Source of the DNA: an uncultured Bacilli bacterium
GTDB taxonomy: Bacteria > Bacillota_I > Bacilli_A > RF39 > UBA660
DNA: 50,472 nt
NCBI GenBank assembly: GCA_944373065.1
Contig: CALWAJ010000001.1
Location: 1-50,472, forward strand
Reading direction: 5' to 3'
In this document: positions 1 to 8,705 of the stretch, piece after piece
Layout of the letters: the number at the start of each line of letters is the position of its first letter
Position numbering within the stretch: position 1 is the first letter of the stretch
Position numbers and translations under genes: made by a program
Notes under the pieces: model-generated
Database searches by the model: none
Told to the model about the DNA's origin: nothing
Seen by the model: the letters and a program-made list of their open reading frames with translations, nothing else

Positions 1-743
1 AATATTACATATTTATCATAATTAGGATTACTTCCTAACGTATTATTATACCAAGTATCTACTTCTTTCTTTATAAATGAATCCGTCCCATTATCATAGG
101 TATAACCACTATATTTAGCGTCATTTCTCTCTAAATTATATGGTACTTCCCCTACTACTCCTGATATTTCTTCTTCTTTAAATGATGAAGGGCCAACAGA
201 TATTTCTTGCAATCCAGGGCCATTATAAATTAGTCTTAAACTACCATCACCATTTACTCTTACTATCTTCCAGTACATCTTTTCTCCTTTAGATGCAATC
301 TTTAATGGCTGACAATATTCCTCATTACTTTCAACTTCTATACAACTCTCTTTTGTTTGATAATATACTTCCTTACTACCATACACATAATAATCTTCAT
401 CATATGTTCCAAATACTAAGTTATTATTATCTATATCTCCTCTATAATAATATGTTATTCCATCTTCATCACTACTACTATATAACCCATTGGTTATATA
501 ATCTGGATTTGCTTCTGAAGCTCTATACTGCATTCCATTACTTGCATAATTAAACATTTTTGGTATCTCAGTCTTTAATTCATTATCACTTAATATCTTA
601 TTTAAGACTAAGTTACTTGTATTTCCTGCCTTATATTCACTACTTTCTACTATTATCCTTTTATCAATCATTCCTAAATAATTTATATTTAGTGTTACTA
701 TAAATATAAACACTAACATTAATATCTTCTTTATTCTTTGCAT
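1..743 (-). CDS. Surface protein, DUF6273-like, 5' part only (runs off window)
   Basis: The reading frame is open from an ATG at 743, with an AGGAGGA ribosome site 7 nt upstream, to the window edge, so the C-terminus is missing. The N-terminus is a signal peptide (basic start MQRIKKIL, then a hydrophobic stretch), so the product is exported. The rest closely matches residues 1-260 of the complete paralogue at 11697-13238, including 'YYRGDIDNNNLVFG', 'KGEKMYWKI' and 'RVNGDGSLRLIYN', which resemble DUF6273-type extracellular domains. The paralogue ends with a bacterial Ig-like domain and a membrane anchor, and the missing part is probably similar. The two copies differ mainly near residues 70-80 and 180-200. 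Function unknown; a cell-surface role is inferred. Confidence 0.8.
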   Translation of the reverse strand, partial: MQRIKKILMLVFIFIVTLNINYLGMIDKRIIVESSEYKAGNTSNLVLNKILSDNELKTEIPKMFNYASNGMQYRASEANPDYITNGLYSSSDEDGITYYYRGDIDNNNLVFGTYDEDYYVYGSKEVYYQTKESCIEVESNEEYCQPLKIASKGEKMYWKIVRVNGDGSLRLIYNGPGLQEISVGPSSFKEEEISGVVGEVPYNLERNDAKYSGYTYDNGTDSFIKKEVDTWYNNTLGSNPNYDKYVI

Positions 744-845
744 AAAAACTTCCTCCTATTTTTAATAAGCCTACCCAATTATTTATATTTTATACTATTT
801 AAATTTTAACACATAAAGTCCTATATATCAAATATTTTGACACAT

Positions 846-877
846 CAAAAAGAACAGAATACACTTATCCTGCTCTT
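846..877 (-). terminator. Rho-independent terminator, copy 1
   Basis: On the minus strand there is a 12-bp stem with two G-U pairs, AAGAGCAGGATA / TATTCTGTTCTT, a 4-nt loop and a T-rich tail. It follows the 979-1779 gene and overlaps the end of the small ORF at 865-963. The same hairpin occurs at 13341-13372. Confidence 0.8.
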
Positions 878-963
878 ATATCATAATGAAAGAAAGTATT
901 ATTAATGTTTAAACTATCATTTAGGTAATTTACCCCCCCCCAGGTAACAAATTGTAAACTCAT
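865..963 (-). CDS. Putative 32-residue small ORF containing a G9 tract, copy 1
   Basis: The ATG at 963 follows AAAGAGGG with 7-nt spacing, a good ribosome site. The frame reads MSLQFVTWGGVNYLN and continues to a TAA at 865 inside the terminator stem. A run of nine G (plus-strand C9 at 933-941) sits at codons 8-11. One G less would stop the frame right after TWGG; one G more would give a 15-residue product. A second copy lies at 13415-13471. G9 is exceptional in such AT-rich DNA and is a typical slippage site. Translation is not shown; it could instead be an untranslated regulatory sequence. Confidence 0.35.
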   Translation of the reverse strand: MSLQFVTWGGVNYLNDSLNINNTFFHYDIRAG

Positions 964-978
964 AATAATACCCTCTTT

Positions 979-1779
979 CTAATATTCATTTCTTTCACAT
1001 TTATAACCATTACTCTCTAAATCTTTTTCTATCGCTCTAACACTCTGATCTAATTCATATTCTGGATAAAATCCTTCAAACTCTGCTATATTAGAAGAAA
1101 TAAAATCTAAATCTAATTTATTATAATCAATATTTTGAATAGTCTCTTGCATAGCAGCTGTAACATTACAACTAGCACTTATACCTATATCATTATCATC
1201 TAAAACTTCTTTTAACATTAAACAAGAATTTTGTCTTTCTTCTAAAATATCACTTTCAGTAGCATTATCAGAAAGTCTCGCTGTTGTTGTCGCTGTACTC
1301 TTCTTTAATTTGTTTTCAGTATAATTAAATTCTAATTTATAAGTATAATCTAAATTCTCAGTAGTATTAGACATAGTACAAGTCATATTACCACTCTTTA
1401 AATCATTCGCCCCTGTAACTTCATTTTTATAATTAGTTATAAAACTAGATATTTCTGGTAAAAAGAACACAAAAGCAAAAAGAATTATCATAAGTAAAAC
1501 TAAGAACACAGTTCTTCCTTTCTTAGGTTTTCCTGTACTATTTTCATCAATTGAAGCAGCAGTAGGAACTACATTATCAGTACCATTTTGATTATTAGAA
1601 CTAGCAACTTGTTGTTTTACTTCCTCAGTATTATTAACTTCTACAACTTGAGGTTTAACAGAAGAATCAGTTGATTGATTATTTATATTATTATCAGTTG
1701 GTGGAGTAACAACTTGTGGAGTCTCTACCTCTTTATTAACCTCATTATTGACATTAGTATTTTCATTTTTATTATCCAT
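979..1779 (-). CDS. Membrane-anchored protein with Asn/Thr-rich N-terminus, unknown function
   Basis: This 266-residue protein starts with about 85 residues of low-complexity Asn/Thr/Val/Gln sequence, then a basic KPKKGR and one hydrophobic membrane segment (residues about 90-112). About 150 residues outside the membrane contain three Cys (in TCTMSN, NSCLML and ASCNVT) and one near the C-terminus (KCERNEY). The layout suggests a cytoplasmic tail, one anchor and a disulfide-capable outer domain. It lies 34 bp downstream of rpe and could be the last gene of that operon; an AGGAGGA site precedes its ATG. I recognise no family. Confidence 0.75.
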   Translation of the reverse strand: MDNKNENTNVNNEVNKEVETPQVVTPPTDNNINNQSTDSSVKPQVVEVNNTEEVKQQVASSNNQNGTDNVVPTAASIDENSTGKPKKGRTVFLVLLMIILFAFVFFLPEISSFITNYKNEVTGANDLKSGNMTCTMSNTTENLDYTYKLEFNYTENKLKKSTATTTARLSDNATESDILEERQNSCLMLKEVLDDNDIGISASCNVTAAMQETIQNIDYNKLDLDFISSNIAEFEGFYPEYELDQSVRAIEKDLESNGYKCERNEY

Positions 1780-1813
1780 AGTCTTCCTCCTATTCTAAAG
1801 ATAATTATATCAT

Positions 1814-2452
1814 TTAACTTTTAATGCGTAAACTATTAATTTGTTTTTGATAATCATCACTATCAAGAACATAACTACCACTAACTAAAATATCTGTATA
1901 ATTAATAATCTTACTAGCAACTACATCATTAACGCCACCATCTACACTAACCTTAAATTTAAAGTTGGGATATTCTTTTTTTAATACTCTCAACTCTTTT
2001 AATTTATCAATAGTCTTACTAATAAACTTCTGTCCTCCCATACCTGGATTAACTCCCATAACAAGTATTAAATCTATATATGGTAGATAAGGAATTAACA
2101 AACTAACTTCTTCATCTGGATTAATTGCAATACCTGCTTTAATACCATAACTCTTAATTAATTTTAAATTAGCAAGTAAATCTTCTTTTGTATCTAAATG
2201 TATAGATATATATTCTGTATTTAAACTAGCATAGTTCTTAATATATTTACTAGGAGACTCTACCATTAAATGAACATCTAATCTTTTATCAGTAAATTCA
2301 TAGATATGTTTCATCTCACTAAAAGGCAAAGTTTTATTATTAACATATTTTCCATCCATAACATCTAAATGTATAAACTCTGCATTTGTATCATTAAGTT
2401 TTTTTAAAGTTTTAGGAATATCTTTACTAGTTAGAAACGATACACTAATCAT
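1814..2452 (-). CDS. rpe: Ribulose-phosphate 3-epimerase
   Basis: Rpe interconverts ribulose 5-phosphate and xylulose 5-phosphate in the cytoplasmic pentose phosphate pathway. The 212-residue product is close to the usual 215-225 and shows the TIM-barrel landmarks: HLDVMDG (metal/active-site Asp), DVHLMV, VNPGMGGQ (phosphate loop) and SVDGGVN (second catalytic Asp). Its ATG overlaps the rsgA stop by 4 nt (ATGA), so translation is probably coupled. Position after rsgA is the usual Firmicutes arrangement. Confidence 0.95.
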   Translation of the reverse strand: MISVSFLTSKDIPKTLKKLNDTNAEFIHLDVMDGKYVNNKTLPFSEMKHIYEFTDKRLDVHLMVESPSKYIKNYASLNTEYISIHLDTKEDLLANLKLIKSYGIKAGIAINPDEEVSLLIPYLPYIDLILVMGVNPGMGGQKFISKTIDKLKELRVLKKEYPNFKFKVSVDGGVNDVVASKIINYTDILVSGSYVLDSDDYQKQINSLRIKS

Positions 2453-3282
2453 TTACTTGCCTCCTCATAAAATTTTAAATAACTATTATAACGTGATTCC
2501 AATATTTCTTTATCATTGACTGCTTTTCTTATACTACATTCCTCTTCTTTCGTATGAGAACAATCTTTAAAAGGACAAGTATAATTAGAAAATTCTCTAA
2601 AAGCATTTTTAATATTTTCTTTTTTATATATAGAAAAATCTAAAGAAGAAAAACCAGGAGTATCAAGAACTTTACCATCTAAGAATTCATAAAGCTCAAC
2701 ATTTCTCGTAGTATGTCGGCCCCTTCCTAAAGCAAGAGAAACTTCTCCAGTTTTTAAATTAAAACTAGGATTTAATTTATTTAAAAGAGTACTCTTACCC
2801 GCTCCTGTTTGACCAATAAAGACATTAGTCTTATCTTTAATAAGTTCTTTTATTTTTTTAAGATCATTATTAGTAACAACATTATATCCCATATTATTAT
2901 AATATTGCATCACATCTTTAATTTTTTCATATTCTTTAGGACTAACTAAATCTATTTTTGTAAGACAAATAACAACGTCGATATTATTAAGTTCCATATG
3001 GGCAATAAATTTATCTAACAAACCTAAAGAAAAGTTAGGATTAACTAAACTTGTCACAATAAAAGCCCTATCTATATTACTTACCATCGGTCTATCAAAA
3101 GTATTTTTCCTAGGTAGTATTTCTTCTATAACAAGACTTTTATCATTAAAGTTAACGTAATCACCAACTTTAGGAATAAGTTTTTCTTTTCTAAATTTAC
3201 CTCGTGGAATAGTATTATAATAACATCCATTACTATAAATAACATGCCTATTACTACTTATTTTAACAATTTGTCCTTGCAT
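2449..3282 (-). CDS. rsgA: Ribosome small-subunit GTPase RsgA
   Basis: RsgA is a circularly permuted GTPase that helps late 30S maturation. The 277-residue protein has an N-terminal OB part, then the permuted motifs in the expected order: TKID (G4), GQTGAGKSTLLNKL (G1 P-loop, near residue 157) and DTPGF (G3). A C-terminal zinc motif has Cys and His in CPFKDCSH and ECSIR. It starts 2 nt after prkC and overlaps rpe by 4 nt. PrkC-type kinases can phosphorylate this GTPase in Bacillus, which fits the linkage. Confidence 0.95.
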   Translation of the reverse strand: MQGQIVKISSNRHVIYSNGCYYNTIPRGKFRKEKLIPKVGDYVNFNDKSLVIEEILPRKNTFDRPMVSNIDRAFIVTSLVNPNFSLGLLDKFIAHMELNNIDVVICLTKIDLVSPKEYEKIKDVMQYYNNMGYNVVTNNDLKKIKELIKDKTNVFIGQTGAGKSTLLNKLNPSFNLKTGEVSLALGRGRHTTRNVELYEFLDGKVLDTPGFSSLDFSIYKKENIKNAFREFSNYTCPFKDCSHTKEEECSIRKAVNDKEILESRYNSYLKFYEEASK

Positions 3283-3284
3283 TA

Positions 3285-5054
3285 TTATTCACCTTGTGCA
3301 CTTGGAGTATCTGTACCTGAAGTATCATCTTCATCTTTTTTATCTTCCTCATCATCACTAGGTTTAGGATTAGTATTAGTCTTAACCAATCTACCTATTG
3401 TAATAGTTACACTATCATTATTTTTAACAGTAGAACCATTTGGACGAGACTGAGTAATAATTTTACCATCCAAACTAGCATCTGTTACATCTTGATAATT
3501 AGTAGTTACTGTTACACAAGCATTATTAGCCCAACTAGTAACAGCATCTTCTGTATGTAAATACCAATCTGGGAAAGTAATTGCTTTTAACACAGTTAAA
3601 GTTATTTCATCTCCACTTTTAACTTCACTACCTTCATCCAATGACTGAGAAATAACTAAATTTTGTCCTATAACACCACAAGTAGTAGAATCAGGTTCTA
3701 TCTCTTGAACTTTAACTTCTAAATCCATATCTTCAAGCAATTCTTTTACTTCATCAATATTCATATTAACATAATTTTCAAGCTTATATGTCTTAACTCC
3801 TGTAGATTTATATAGAGTTACTCTTGTTCCTTCTTTAACTGTACTACCACTCTTAGGATCTGTTCTAATAATTCTATTCTTTTTAACATCTTCACTACTT
3901 ACTTCTTCTATCTTACTATTAACAACAAGTCCTGCATCTTCTAAGGTATCTTCAGCTTTACTAACTGTCATACCACTAACATCTGGTACTTTAACATCTT
4001 TTTCGGCTGTTAAAGCAGGAATAATAAAGAACACTGCAAGTAGAGCTAGAACAATAACTCCTGCTATTATAGAAAGAGCAATTATTAATTTGTTAGATTT
4101 CTTAGTCTTTTCATCTGTAATAGGAGTAGCAATACCTTCTTCACTATCACTTATAGGTTCCATTATTTTTGTAGTTTCATCCACTTCATGTTCAGGATAA
4201 GGATATACATAAGGAGGTTCATTTATCCTATCATCATTTAAAGCTGTAAGTAAGTCATTATGCATACTCTTAGCATCATCATATCTATTTTTAGGATTCT
4301 TAGCTGTAGCTTTCAAAATAATATTTTCAATACTTTGTGGTATATCATTATTAAGTTTATGAACATCAGGTAAAGGCTCTTTCATTTGTTTTAAAGCAAT
4401 CTCTACAGCACTATCTCCTTTAAAAGGAAGTTCCCCTGTTAATAATTCATAGAAAATAATTCCCATTGAATAAATATCACTCTTAATAGTTGCCCCTTTA
4501 CCAGCTGCTTGTTCAGGAGGTAAATAATGAACTGACCCCATAACAGAATTAGTTTGTGTTAATTGTGTTGAATTAAGAGCCATAGCAATACCAAAATCTG
4601 TTATTTTAATCTGTCCATCATCTTGAATCATAATATTTTGAGGTTTCAAATCGCGATGAACTATATAAGAGTCATGTGCATGAGCCATACCATCTGTTAA
4701 TTGTAACATTATATCTATCGCTTCTGATAATGTAAGACTACCACGCTTTTTAAGTAATTGTTTTAAAGTCTTGCCTTCAACATATTCCATTACTATATAA
4801 TATAAGCCATCATCTTCACCTACATCATACATAGCAACTATATTAGGATGAGAAAGACTTGAAGCTGATAACGCTTCACGTTGAAACCGTCTAACAAACT
4901 TCTCATCATTTGCTAAATCTCCTCTTAATACTTTTATCGCTACATTTCTATCTAAAATAGTATCATATGCAAGATAGACATTAGCCATACCACCTTCGCC
5001 TATTGATTTAATTATCTCATAACGACCATTAATTTTTTGCCCCTTTGTCACCAT
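3285..5054 (-). CDS. prkC: PASTA-domain Ser/Thr protein kinase PrkC/StkP type
   Basis: This eukaryotic-type membrane kinase senses cell-wall fragments and phosphorylates cell-wall, translation and germination proteins. The kinase domain spans about residues 10-275, with glycine loop GEGGMANV, Lys41 in VAIKVL, catalytic HRDLKPQN and DFG in TDFGIA. A juxtamembrane linker leads to one membrane segment (about 322-346) and three extracellular PASTA repeats (about 352-415, 420-490, 492-555), then an acidic low-complexity tail. The start overlaps the prpC stop by one base (TAATG). In spore formers PrkC can trigger germination by muropeptides, relevant here because of the spore genes nearby. Confidence 0.95.
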   Translation of the reverse strand: MVTKGQKINGRYEIIKSIGEGGMANVYLAYDTILDRNVAIKVLRGDLANDEKFVRRFQREALSASSLSHPNIVAMYDVGEDDGLYYIVMEYVEGKTLKQLLKKRGSLTLSEAIDIMLQLTDGMAHAHDSYIVHRDLKPQNIMIQDDGQIKITDFGIAMALNSTQLTQTNSVMGSVHYLPPEQAAGKGATIKSDIYSMGIIFYELLTGELPFKGDSAVEIALKQMKEPLPDVHKLNNDIPQSIENIILKATAKNPKNRYDDAKSMHNDLLTALNDDRINEPPYVYPYPEHEVDETTKIMEPISDSEEGIATPITDEKTKKSNKLIIALSIIAGVIVLALLAVFFIIPALTAEKDVKVPDVSGMTVSKAEDTLEDAGLVVNSKIEEVSSEDVKKNRIIRTDPKSGSTVKEGTRVTLYKSTGVKTYKLENYVNMNIDEVKELLEDMDLEVKVQEIEPDSTTCGVIGQNLVISQSLDEGSEVKSGDEITLTVLKAITFPDWYLHTEDAVTSWANNACVTVTTNYQDVTDASLDGKIITQSRPNGSTVKNNDSVTITIGRLVKTNTNPKPSDDEEDKKDEDDTSGTDTPSAQGE

Positions 5055-5794
5055 TATTCTTCACCTTCTCCTAAAATTAAGTATGCTACTGATATATTAT
5101 CAGTACCCCCTCTATTATTAGCTTTCCTAATTAATTTTATAACTTTATCTTCAATATCTCCTTCACTATTTAAGACTTTCTCAATAGATTCTTCTTCAAG
5201 CATATTAGTAAGTCCATCACTTGCTAAAAGTATTCCATCTATCTCCATATCACAATCAAAAATATCTATATCTATCGGATCATTAGCACCTAATGCTTTC
5301 ATCAAAACATTTTTCTTAGGATGATCCTTCGCTTCTTCTTCCGTTAACTCCCCAGCAGACACTAATAAGTTTACTAAAGTATGATCATATGTTACTTTAT
5401 GTAGTTTTTTATCTTTCATAACAAATCCTGAAGAATCTCCTATATTACCAAAAAGAATATAATTTTTTGTAATAATAGCTGTAACTAAAGTAGTTCCCAT
5501 ACCTTTACTTTCAGGATGAGTCTTCTCGTGTCTAAAAATACTATCATTTATTTCATTAACACTATCACGTAAAAAATTAACCGCTTCCATCTTAGTCATA
5601 TTATGAAATTTCTCATTAAAATCTTTCGCTAAATGAGTAATAGCAATGGAAGAAGCTACTTCTCCAGCAGAATGTCCTCCCATTCCATCAGCAATAGCCA
5701 TAAGGGTATCATTATCGCTATTATGAACTATTAAGACACTATCTTCATTATGATCTCTAACTTTTCCAGCATCAGTTAAATAAAATGATTTCAT
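5054..5794 (-). CDS. prpC: PP2C-type Ser/Thr phosphatase PrpC/Stp
   Basis: This metal-dependent phosphatase reverses phosphorylation by the adjacent PrkC. The 246-residue protein has the PP2C metal-binding motifs RDHNEDS, ADGMGGH (near residue 36), LLASDGLTN and GGTDNIS in the correct order and full family length. It overlaps rlmN by 4 nt and prkC by 1 nt, so kinase and phosphatase are translationally coupled. AGGAGG precedes the ATG. Confidence 0.96.
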   Translation of the reverse strand: MKSFYLTDAGKVRDHNEDSVLIVHNSDNDTLMAIADGMGGHSAGEVASSIAITHLAKDFNEKFHNMTKMEAVNFLRDSVNEINDSIFRHEKTHPESKGMGTTLVTAIITKNYILFGNIGDSSGFVMKDKKLHKVTYDHTLVNLLVSAGELTEEEAKDHPKKNVLMKALGANDPIDIDIFDCDMEIDGILLASDGLTNMLEEESIEKVLNSEGDIEDKVIKLIRKANNRGGTDNISVAYLILGEGEE

Positions 5795-6816
5795 AATTCC
5801 TCCTTCTTACTTCTAAGCTGGCCACAAGCAGCACTAATCATACCACCAAACTCTCGCCTAATCGTAACTGTAACATTGTTTTTCTTTAGTATATCATAAA
5901 ACTTAGCAATTGTTAAAGGTTTACTTCGTCTATACTGTAAAGCATCTGTTTCATTATATGGTATTAAATTGACATAGCAGTTTATTCCTTTAAGTAAATG
6001 AACAAGTTCTAAAGCATTTTCTTCACTATCATTTACGTTATCTATCATTATATATTCAAATGTTACTCTTCTATTAGTTTTTTCTAAATAAATTTTAATA
6101 GCATTAATTAAATCTTTTAAAGGATATACTTTAGCAATAGGCATAATTTCTTTTCTAAGTTCATCAGTTGGAGCATGAAGACTAATAGCAAGATTAACTT
6201 GATAAGGAAAGGAAGCAAATTCTAATATTTTAGGAACAAGTCCACAAGTAGAAACAGTAATATGTCTTGCCCCAATATTAAGGCCTTTAGGATGATTTAT
6301 GATTTTTATAAAGTTACAAATATTATCATAATTATCAAATGGCTCACCAATTCCCATAATAACAACATGACTTATTCTAATATCAGCATCACTTTCTACT
6401 TTTAGTATTTGTTCTACCATCTCTCCAGTAGTCAAATTACGTACTTTTTTCCTTCTACCAGACTCACAAAACTTACACCCCATATTACAACCAACCTGAC
6501 TAGAAATACAAAGACTATTACCATAATCATGATACATTAAAACGGCTTCAATATGCTCTTTATCGTTAAGTTTAAATAAATATTTTCTAACATCCTTAGC
6601 TTTTTCGACAGTAACAATAGAAATATCTGAAATAACAAAATCTTTTTTTAACCTATCTCTAACTTCTTTCTTTATATTAGTAGCATCATCAAAAGAAGTA
6701 ATTCTTTTATCTTTATTATAAAGCCAAGAAAAAAGTTCTGTAGCATAAAACTTTTTATCGTTATTATTTATAAAATATTCTATTAAGTCTTCAATTGTTA
6801 AATCATATATACTCAT
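5791..6816 (-). CDS. rlmN: 23S rRNA/tRNA adenine-C2 methyltransferase RlmN
   Basis: This radical-SAM enzyme methylates A2503 of 23S rRNA and A37 of some tRNAs. The 341-residue product carries the cluster motif CNMGCKFC (Cys110, Cys114, Cys117) and the C-terminal methyl-carrying Cys331 in SAACGQL, plus MGIGEP and SLHAP, which are typical of the family. It is first in the rlmN-prpC-prkC-rsgA-rpe operon; GGAGG lies 6 nt before the ATG. A TATAAT on the minus strand at 6852-6857 is a plausible operon promoter. Confidence 0.96.
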   Translation of the reverse strand: MSIYDLTIEDLIEYFINNNDKKFYATELFSWLYNKDKRITSFDDATNIKKEVRDRLKKDFVISDISIVTVEKAKDVRKYLFKLNDKEHIEAVLMYHDYGNSLCISSQVGCNMGCKFCESGRRKKVRNLTTGEMVEQILKVESDADIRISHVVIMGIGEPFDNYDNICNFIKIINHPKGLNIGARHITVSTCGLVPKILEFASFPYQVNLAISLHAPTDELRKEIMPIAKVYPLKDLINAIKIYLEKTNRRVTFEYIMIDNVNDSEENALELVHLLKGINCYVNLIPYNETDALQYRRSKPLTIAKFYDILKKNNVTVTIRREFGGMISAACGQLRSKKEEL

Positions 6817-6851
6817 AACTAACCTCCGGTTATACGAACTTTTCTAGATAT

Positions 6852-6880
6852 ATTATACAGTAAATTTCAAAGAAATACAT
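6852..6880 (-). promoter_or_regulatory. Probable promoter of the rlmN operon
   Basis: A perfect TATAAT reads on the minus strand at 6857-6852, about 36 bp before the rlmN ATG and after the upstream terminator. The -35 region is weak (near TGTATT at 17-bp spacing), so only the -10 element is convincing. Confidence 0.4.
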
Positions 6881-6881
6881 C

Positions 6882-6912
6882 AAAAAACTGATAAAACATA
6901 TCTATCAGTTTT
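6882..6912 (-). terminator. Terminator after the Rpn-like gene
   Basis: Minus-strand stem AAAACTGATA / TATCAGTTTT (6903-6912 with 6884-6893), loop about 9 nt, followed by a T run. It separates the 6932-7783 gene from the rlmN operon. Confidence 0.75.
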
Positions 6913-6931
6913 GTAATATTTATTTTTTACT

Positions 6932-7783
6932 TTAATCAGTTAAGTTTTTTAATTCTTCTTCACTTAAACCTGTTACTTTAATTATATCTTCTTTAGATAT
7001 ACCTATATTAAGAAGTTTTTTAGCAATTTCTCTTTCTTTTGCCTTAGCTCCTTCTTCGATTCCATCTGCTTTGCCATCATCATATCCCCAGTTACGAGCG
7101 GTATTAATCATTTTTTTCTGCATCATCTCATTATCATAAACAACTCCAAATTTATCATCAAGTCCTAGTCTTTCTAACTCATCCACGATCTTTAATCCCT
7201 CCTTATCATTTCCTGCTATTTTTCTTAACTCTTCATAAGAAGTAGCAGTAAATAAAGATAGATATGCTTCTTCTTTATTGTCTCCATTATATCTTATTCC
7301 TTTGTAATTTTCAAGATACACTTCGTATATTTCAAAATCTTTTATTTCTCTATTAGTTACCTTATCCATTAAATAGAATGAACCTTTACTGACATAAGGA
7401 TGCTTTTCTTTATTAAAGTTTATTTGAATGACTTTCTTCTTCTTAATATCTTCACCACTATTTAGACTTTTAGCAAGCAAGGAATATATATATAGTCTAT
7501 CTTTATATTTTGTTTCTTCACTAGGAAACTGATTCATCTCTATTGATATAACTATATCAACCAGATTGCTTACAAGTAATATATCTAAACGATAATCGCG
7601 TTTTTCATTACCACTATTAAGTTCAGCATCATATAACTCAAAATCCTTAATATCCATATTTATAATAGGTTTAATAATAGTATTAAAGAATTCTTTATAG
7701 TCTTCTATTTTAAAGAAATGTTTAAAGGTAGTGTCACTTAAAAGACTAATGAATCGTTTCTCTTTCTTTTCTTCTTTTTTCAT
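6932..7783 (-). CDS. Rpn/PDDEXK_2 family putative nuclease
   Basis: The 283-residue protein opens with FISLLSDTTFKHFF, typical of the PD-(D/E)XK 'recombination-promoting nuclease/putative transposase' family. The nuclease core is YRLDILLVS followed by ISIEMNQ (metal Asp and Glu, with Gln or Asn replacing Lys as usual in this family). The C-terminus has the charged helical tail and a final HTH-like part (LLNIGISKEDIIKVTGLSEEEL) common in the family. It stands alone, with its own terminator. Members are abundant in gut Firmicutes; some are linked to RecA-independent recombination, but the role here is unknown. Confidence 0.8.
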   Translation of the reverse strand: MKKEEKKEKRFISLLSDTTFKHFFKIEDYKEFFNTIIKPIINMDIKDFELYDAELNSGNEKRDYRLDILLVSNLVDIVISIEMNQFPSEETKYKDRLYIYSLLAKSLNSGEDIKKKKVIQINFNKEKHPYVSKGSFYLMDKVTNREIKDFEIYEVYLENYKGIRYNGDNKEEAYLSLFTATSYEELRKIAGNDKEGLKIVDELERLGLDDKFGVVYDNEMMQKKMINTARNWGYDDGKADGIEEGAKAKEREIAKKLLNIGISKEDIIKVTGLSEEELKNLTD

Positions 7784-7917
7784 TAATAACCTCCATAAAT
7801 TAAATAATTTATCTGTACAGATGCCTACACTCTAGCATAAGTAAAAATATATTGCAATTTACGAAATTTAGTAATTAGAAGGATAAACTACCTTGAATTT
7901 TCAAAATTTCTCTAGAG

Positions 7918-7961
7918 AAAATTAAAAATTGACCCCTCTTTTAAAGTCAATTTTTAATTTT
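7918..7961 (-). terminator. Strong terminator after the sigma factor gene
   Basis: A 16-bp stem (plus strand 7918-7933 with 7946-7961) around AAATTGAC/GTCAATTT, flanked by A/T runs, lies 10 bp after the sigma gene stop. The symmetry means it could act in both directions. Confidence 0.8.
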
Positions 7962-7970
7962 TCAACAAAT

Positions 7971-8615
7971 TTAAGAAATTTGCATTCTAATTTTTTCTAA
8001 TATCTTTGTCTCCTTTCTACTAACTTGAACTTGACTAATTCCAAGAACTTCCGCTGTTTCTTTCTGAGTCATATCTTGATAGTATCTTGAATTAATTAGT
8101 TCTCTTTCACTTTCTTCAAGACCACTAATCGCTTCTTTTAAGTCCAATACTCCAACATCATAACCTTTTTCTATTAAAGCTATTTTATTATAGAGATTAT
8201 AATCATCATCTAAATAACTATTATCTAAACTATATGGAGTACTAACAGCATTAATAACACTTACTATCTTTTCTTCACTTTCTCCTAACATATAAGCTAT
8301 TTCCGAAGTAGTAGGTTCTCTTCCCAAATTTTGCGAAAGATATTCTCTAGTCTCTTTAATTTCTTTATTAAGTTTATAAGTATCACTAGAAACATGAATT
8401 TGAAAATCACAATTTATTGTCTTTAACACTTCTCCTTTTATCCAAAGATAAGCATAATCTGCAAAACTTGTCTCTTTACTTTCATCATATTTTGTTATAG
8501 CAAGTTGTAACCCCAACATTCCCGCTTGATACAAGTCATCATAATCACTTCTAAAATTATACTTACTAGTAATACTCCTAACTAAACCTTCATATTCTAA
8601 TATTTTATCATTCAC
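7971..8615 (-). CDS. Sporulation sigma factor, SigF/SigG-like
   Basis: This protein of about 214 residues has sigma-70 region 2 (DLYQAGMLGLQLAITKYD, SFADYAYLWIKGE), region 3 (GREPTTSEIAYMLGESEEKI) and region 4 (TQKETAEVLGISQVQVSRKE). The region-4 helix GISQVQVSR is the signature seen in SigF/SigG of Bacilli. Start: a GTG at 8615 lies 10 nt after AAGGA, and a TTG at 8621 lies 4 nt after it; either is possible. It ends the spoVAC-spoVAD-spoVAE-8706 gene string. The usual partners spoIIAA/spoIIAB are not next to it. SigF versus SigG cannot be settled from sequence alone. Confidence 0.8.
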   Translation of the reverse strand: MNDKILEYEGLVRSITSKYNFRSDYDDLYQAGMLGLQLAITKYDESKETSFADYAYLWIKGEVLKTINCDFQIHVSSDTYKLNKEIKETREYLSQNLGREPTTSEIAYMLGESEEKIVSVINAVSTPYSLDNSYLDDDYNLYNKIALIEKGYDVGVLDLKEAISGLEESERELINSRYYQDMTQKETAEVLGISQVQVSRKETKILEKIRMQIS

Positions 8616-8705
8616 TACCAACCAGTCCTTTCTATCTTGCCTTAATAATAAAAAGTTTTTATTTAATTAACAACAGTTTCGACAGAACTAGTGCTTAATT
8701 TTCAC

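Larger units (their letters stand above)
799..975. repeat. Duplicated intergenic block, copy 1 (partner about 13301-13490)
   Basis: This block holds the small-ORF ribosome site, G9 tract, terminator and leader of the downstream surface-protein gene. Nearly the same sequence occurs at about 13301-13490 in the same position relative to the paralogous gene, so the whole module of small ORF, terminator and surface gene was duplicated. Confidence 0.8.

Noticed and set aside
293..553. Plus-strand open frame
   Set aside because: Lies antisense within the surface-protein gene, has Leu/His/Tyr-biased composition from the complement of coding DNA, and lacks a ribosome site. The same shadow appears at 12776-12988 in the paralogue.
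3244..5324. Plus-strand open frames at 3244-3453 and 5037-5324
   Set aside because: Antisense to rsgA, prkC and prpC, with low-complexity Ser/Leu/Pro composition and no ribosome site.
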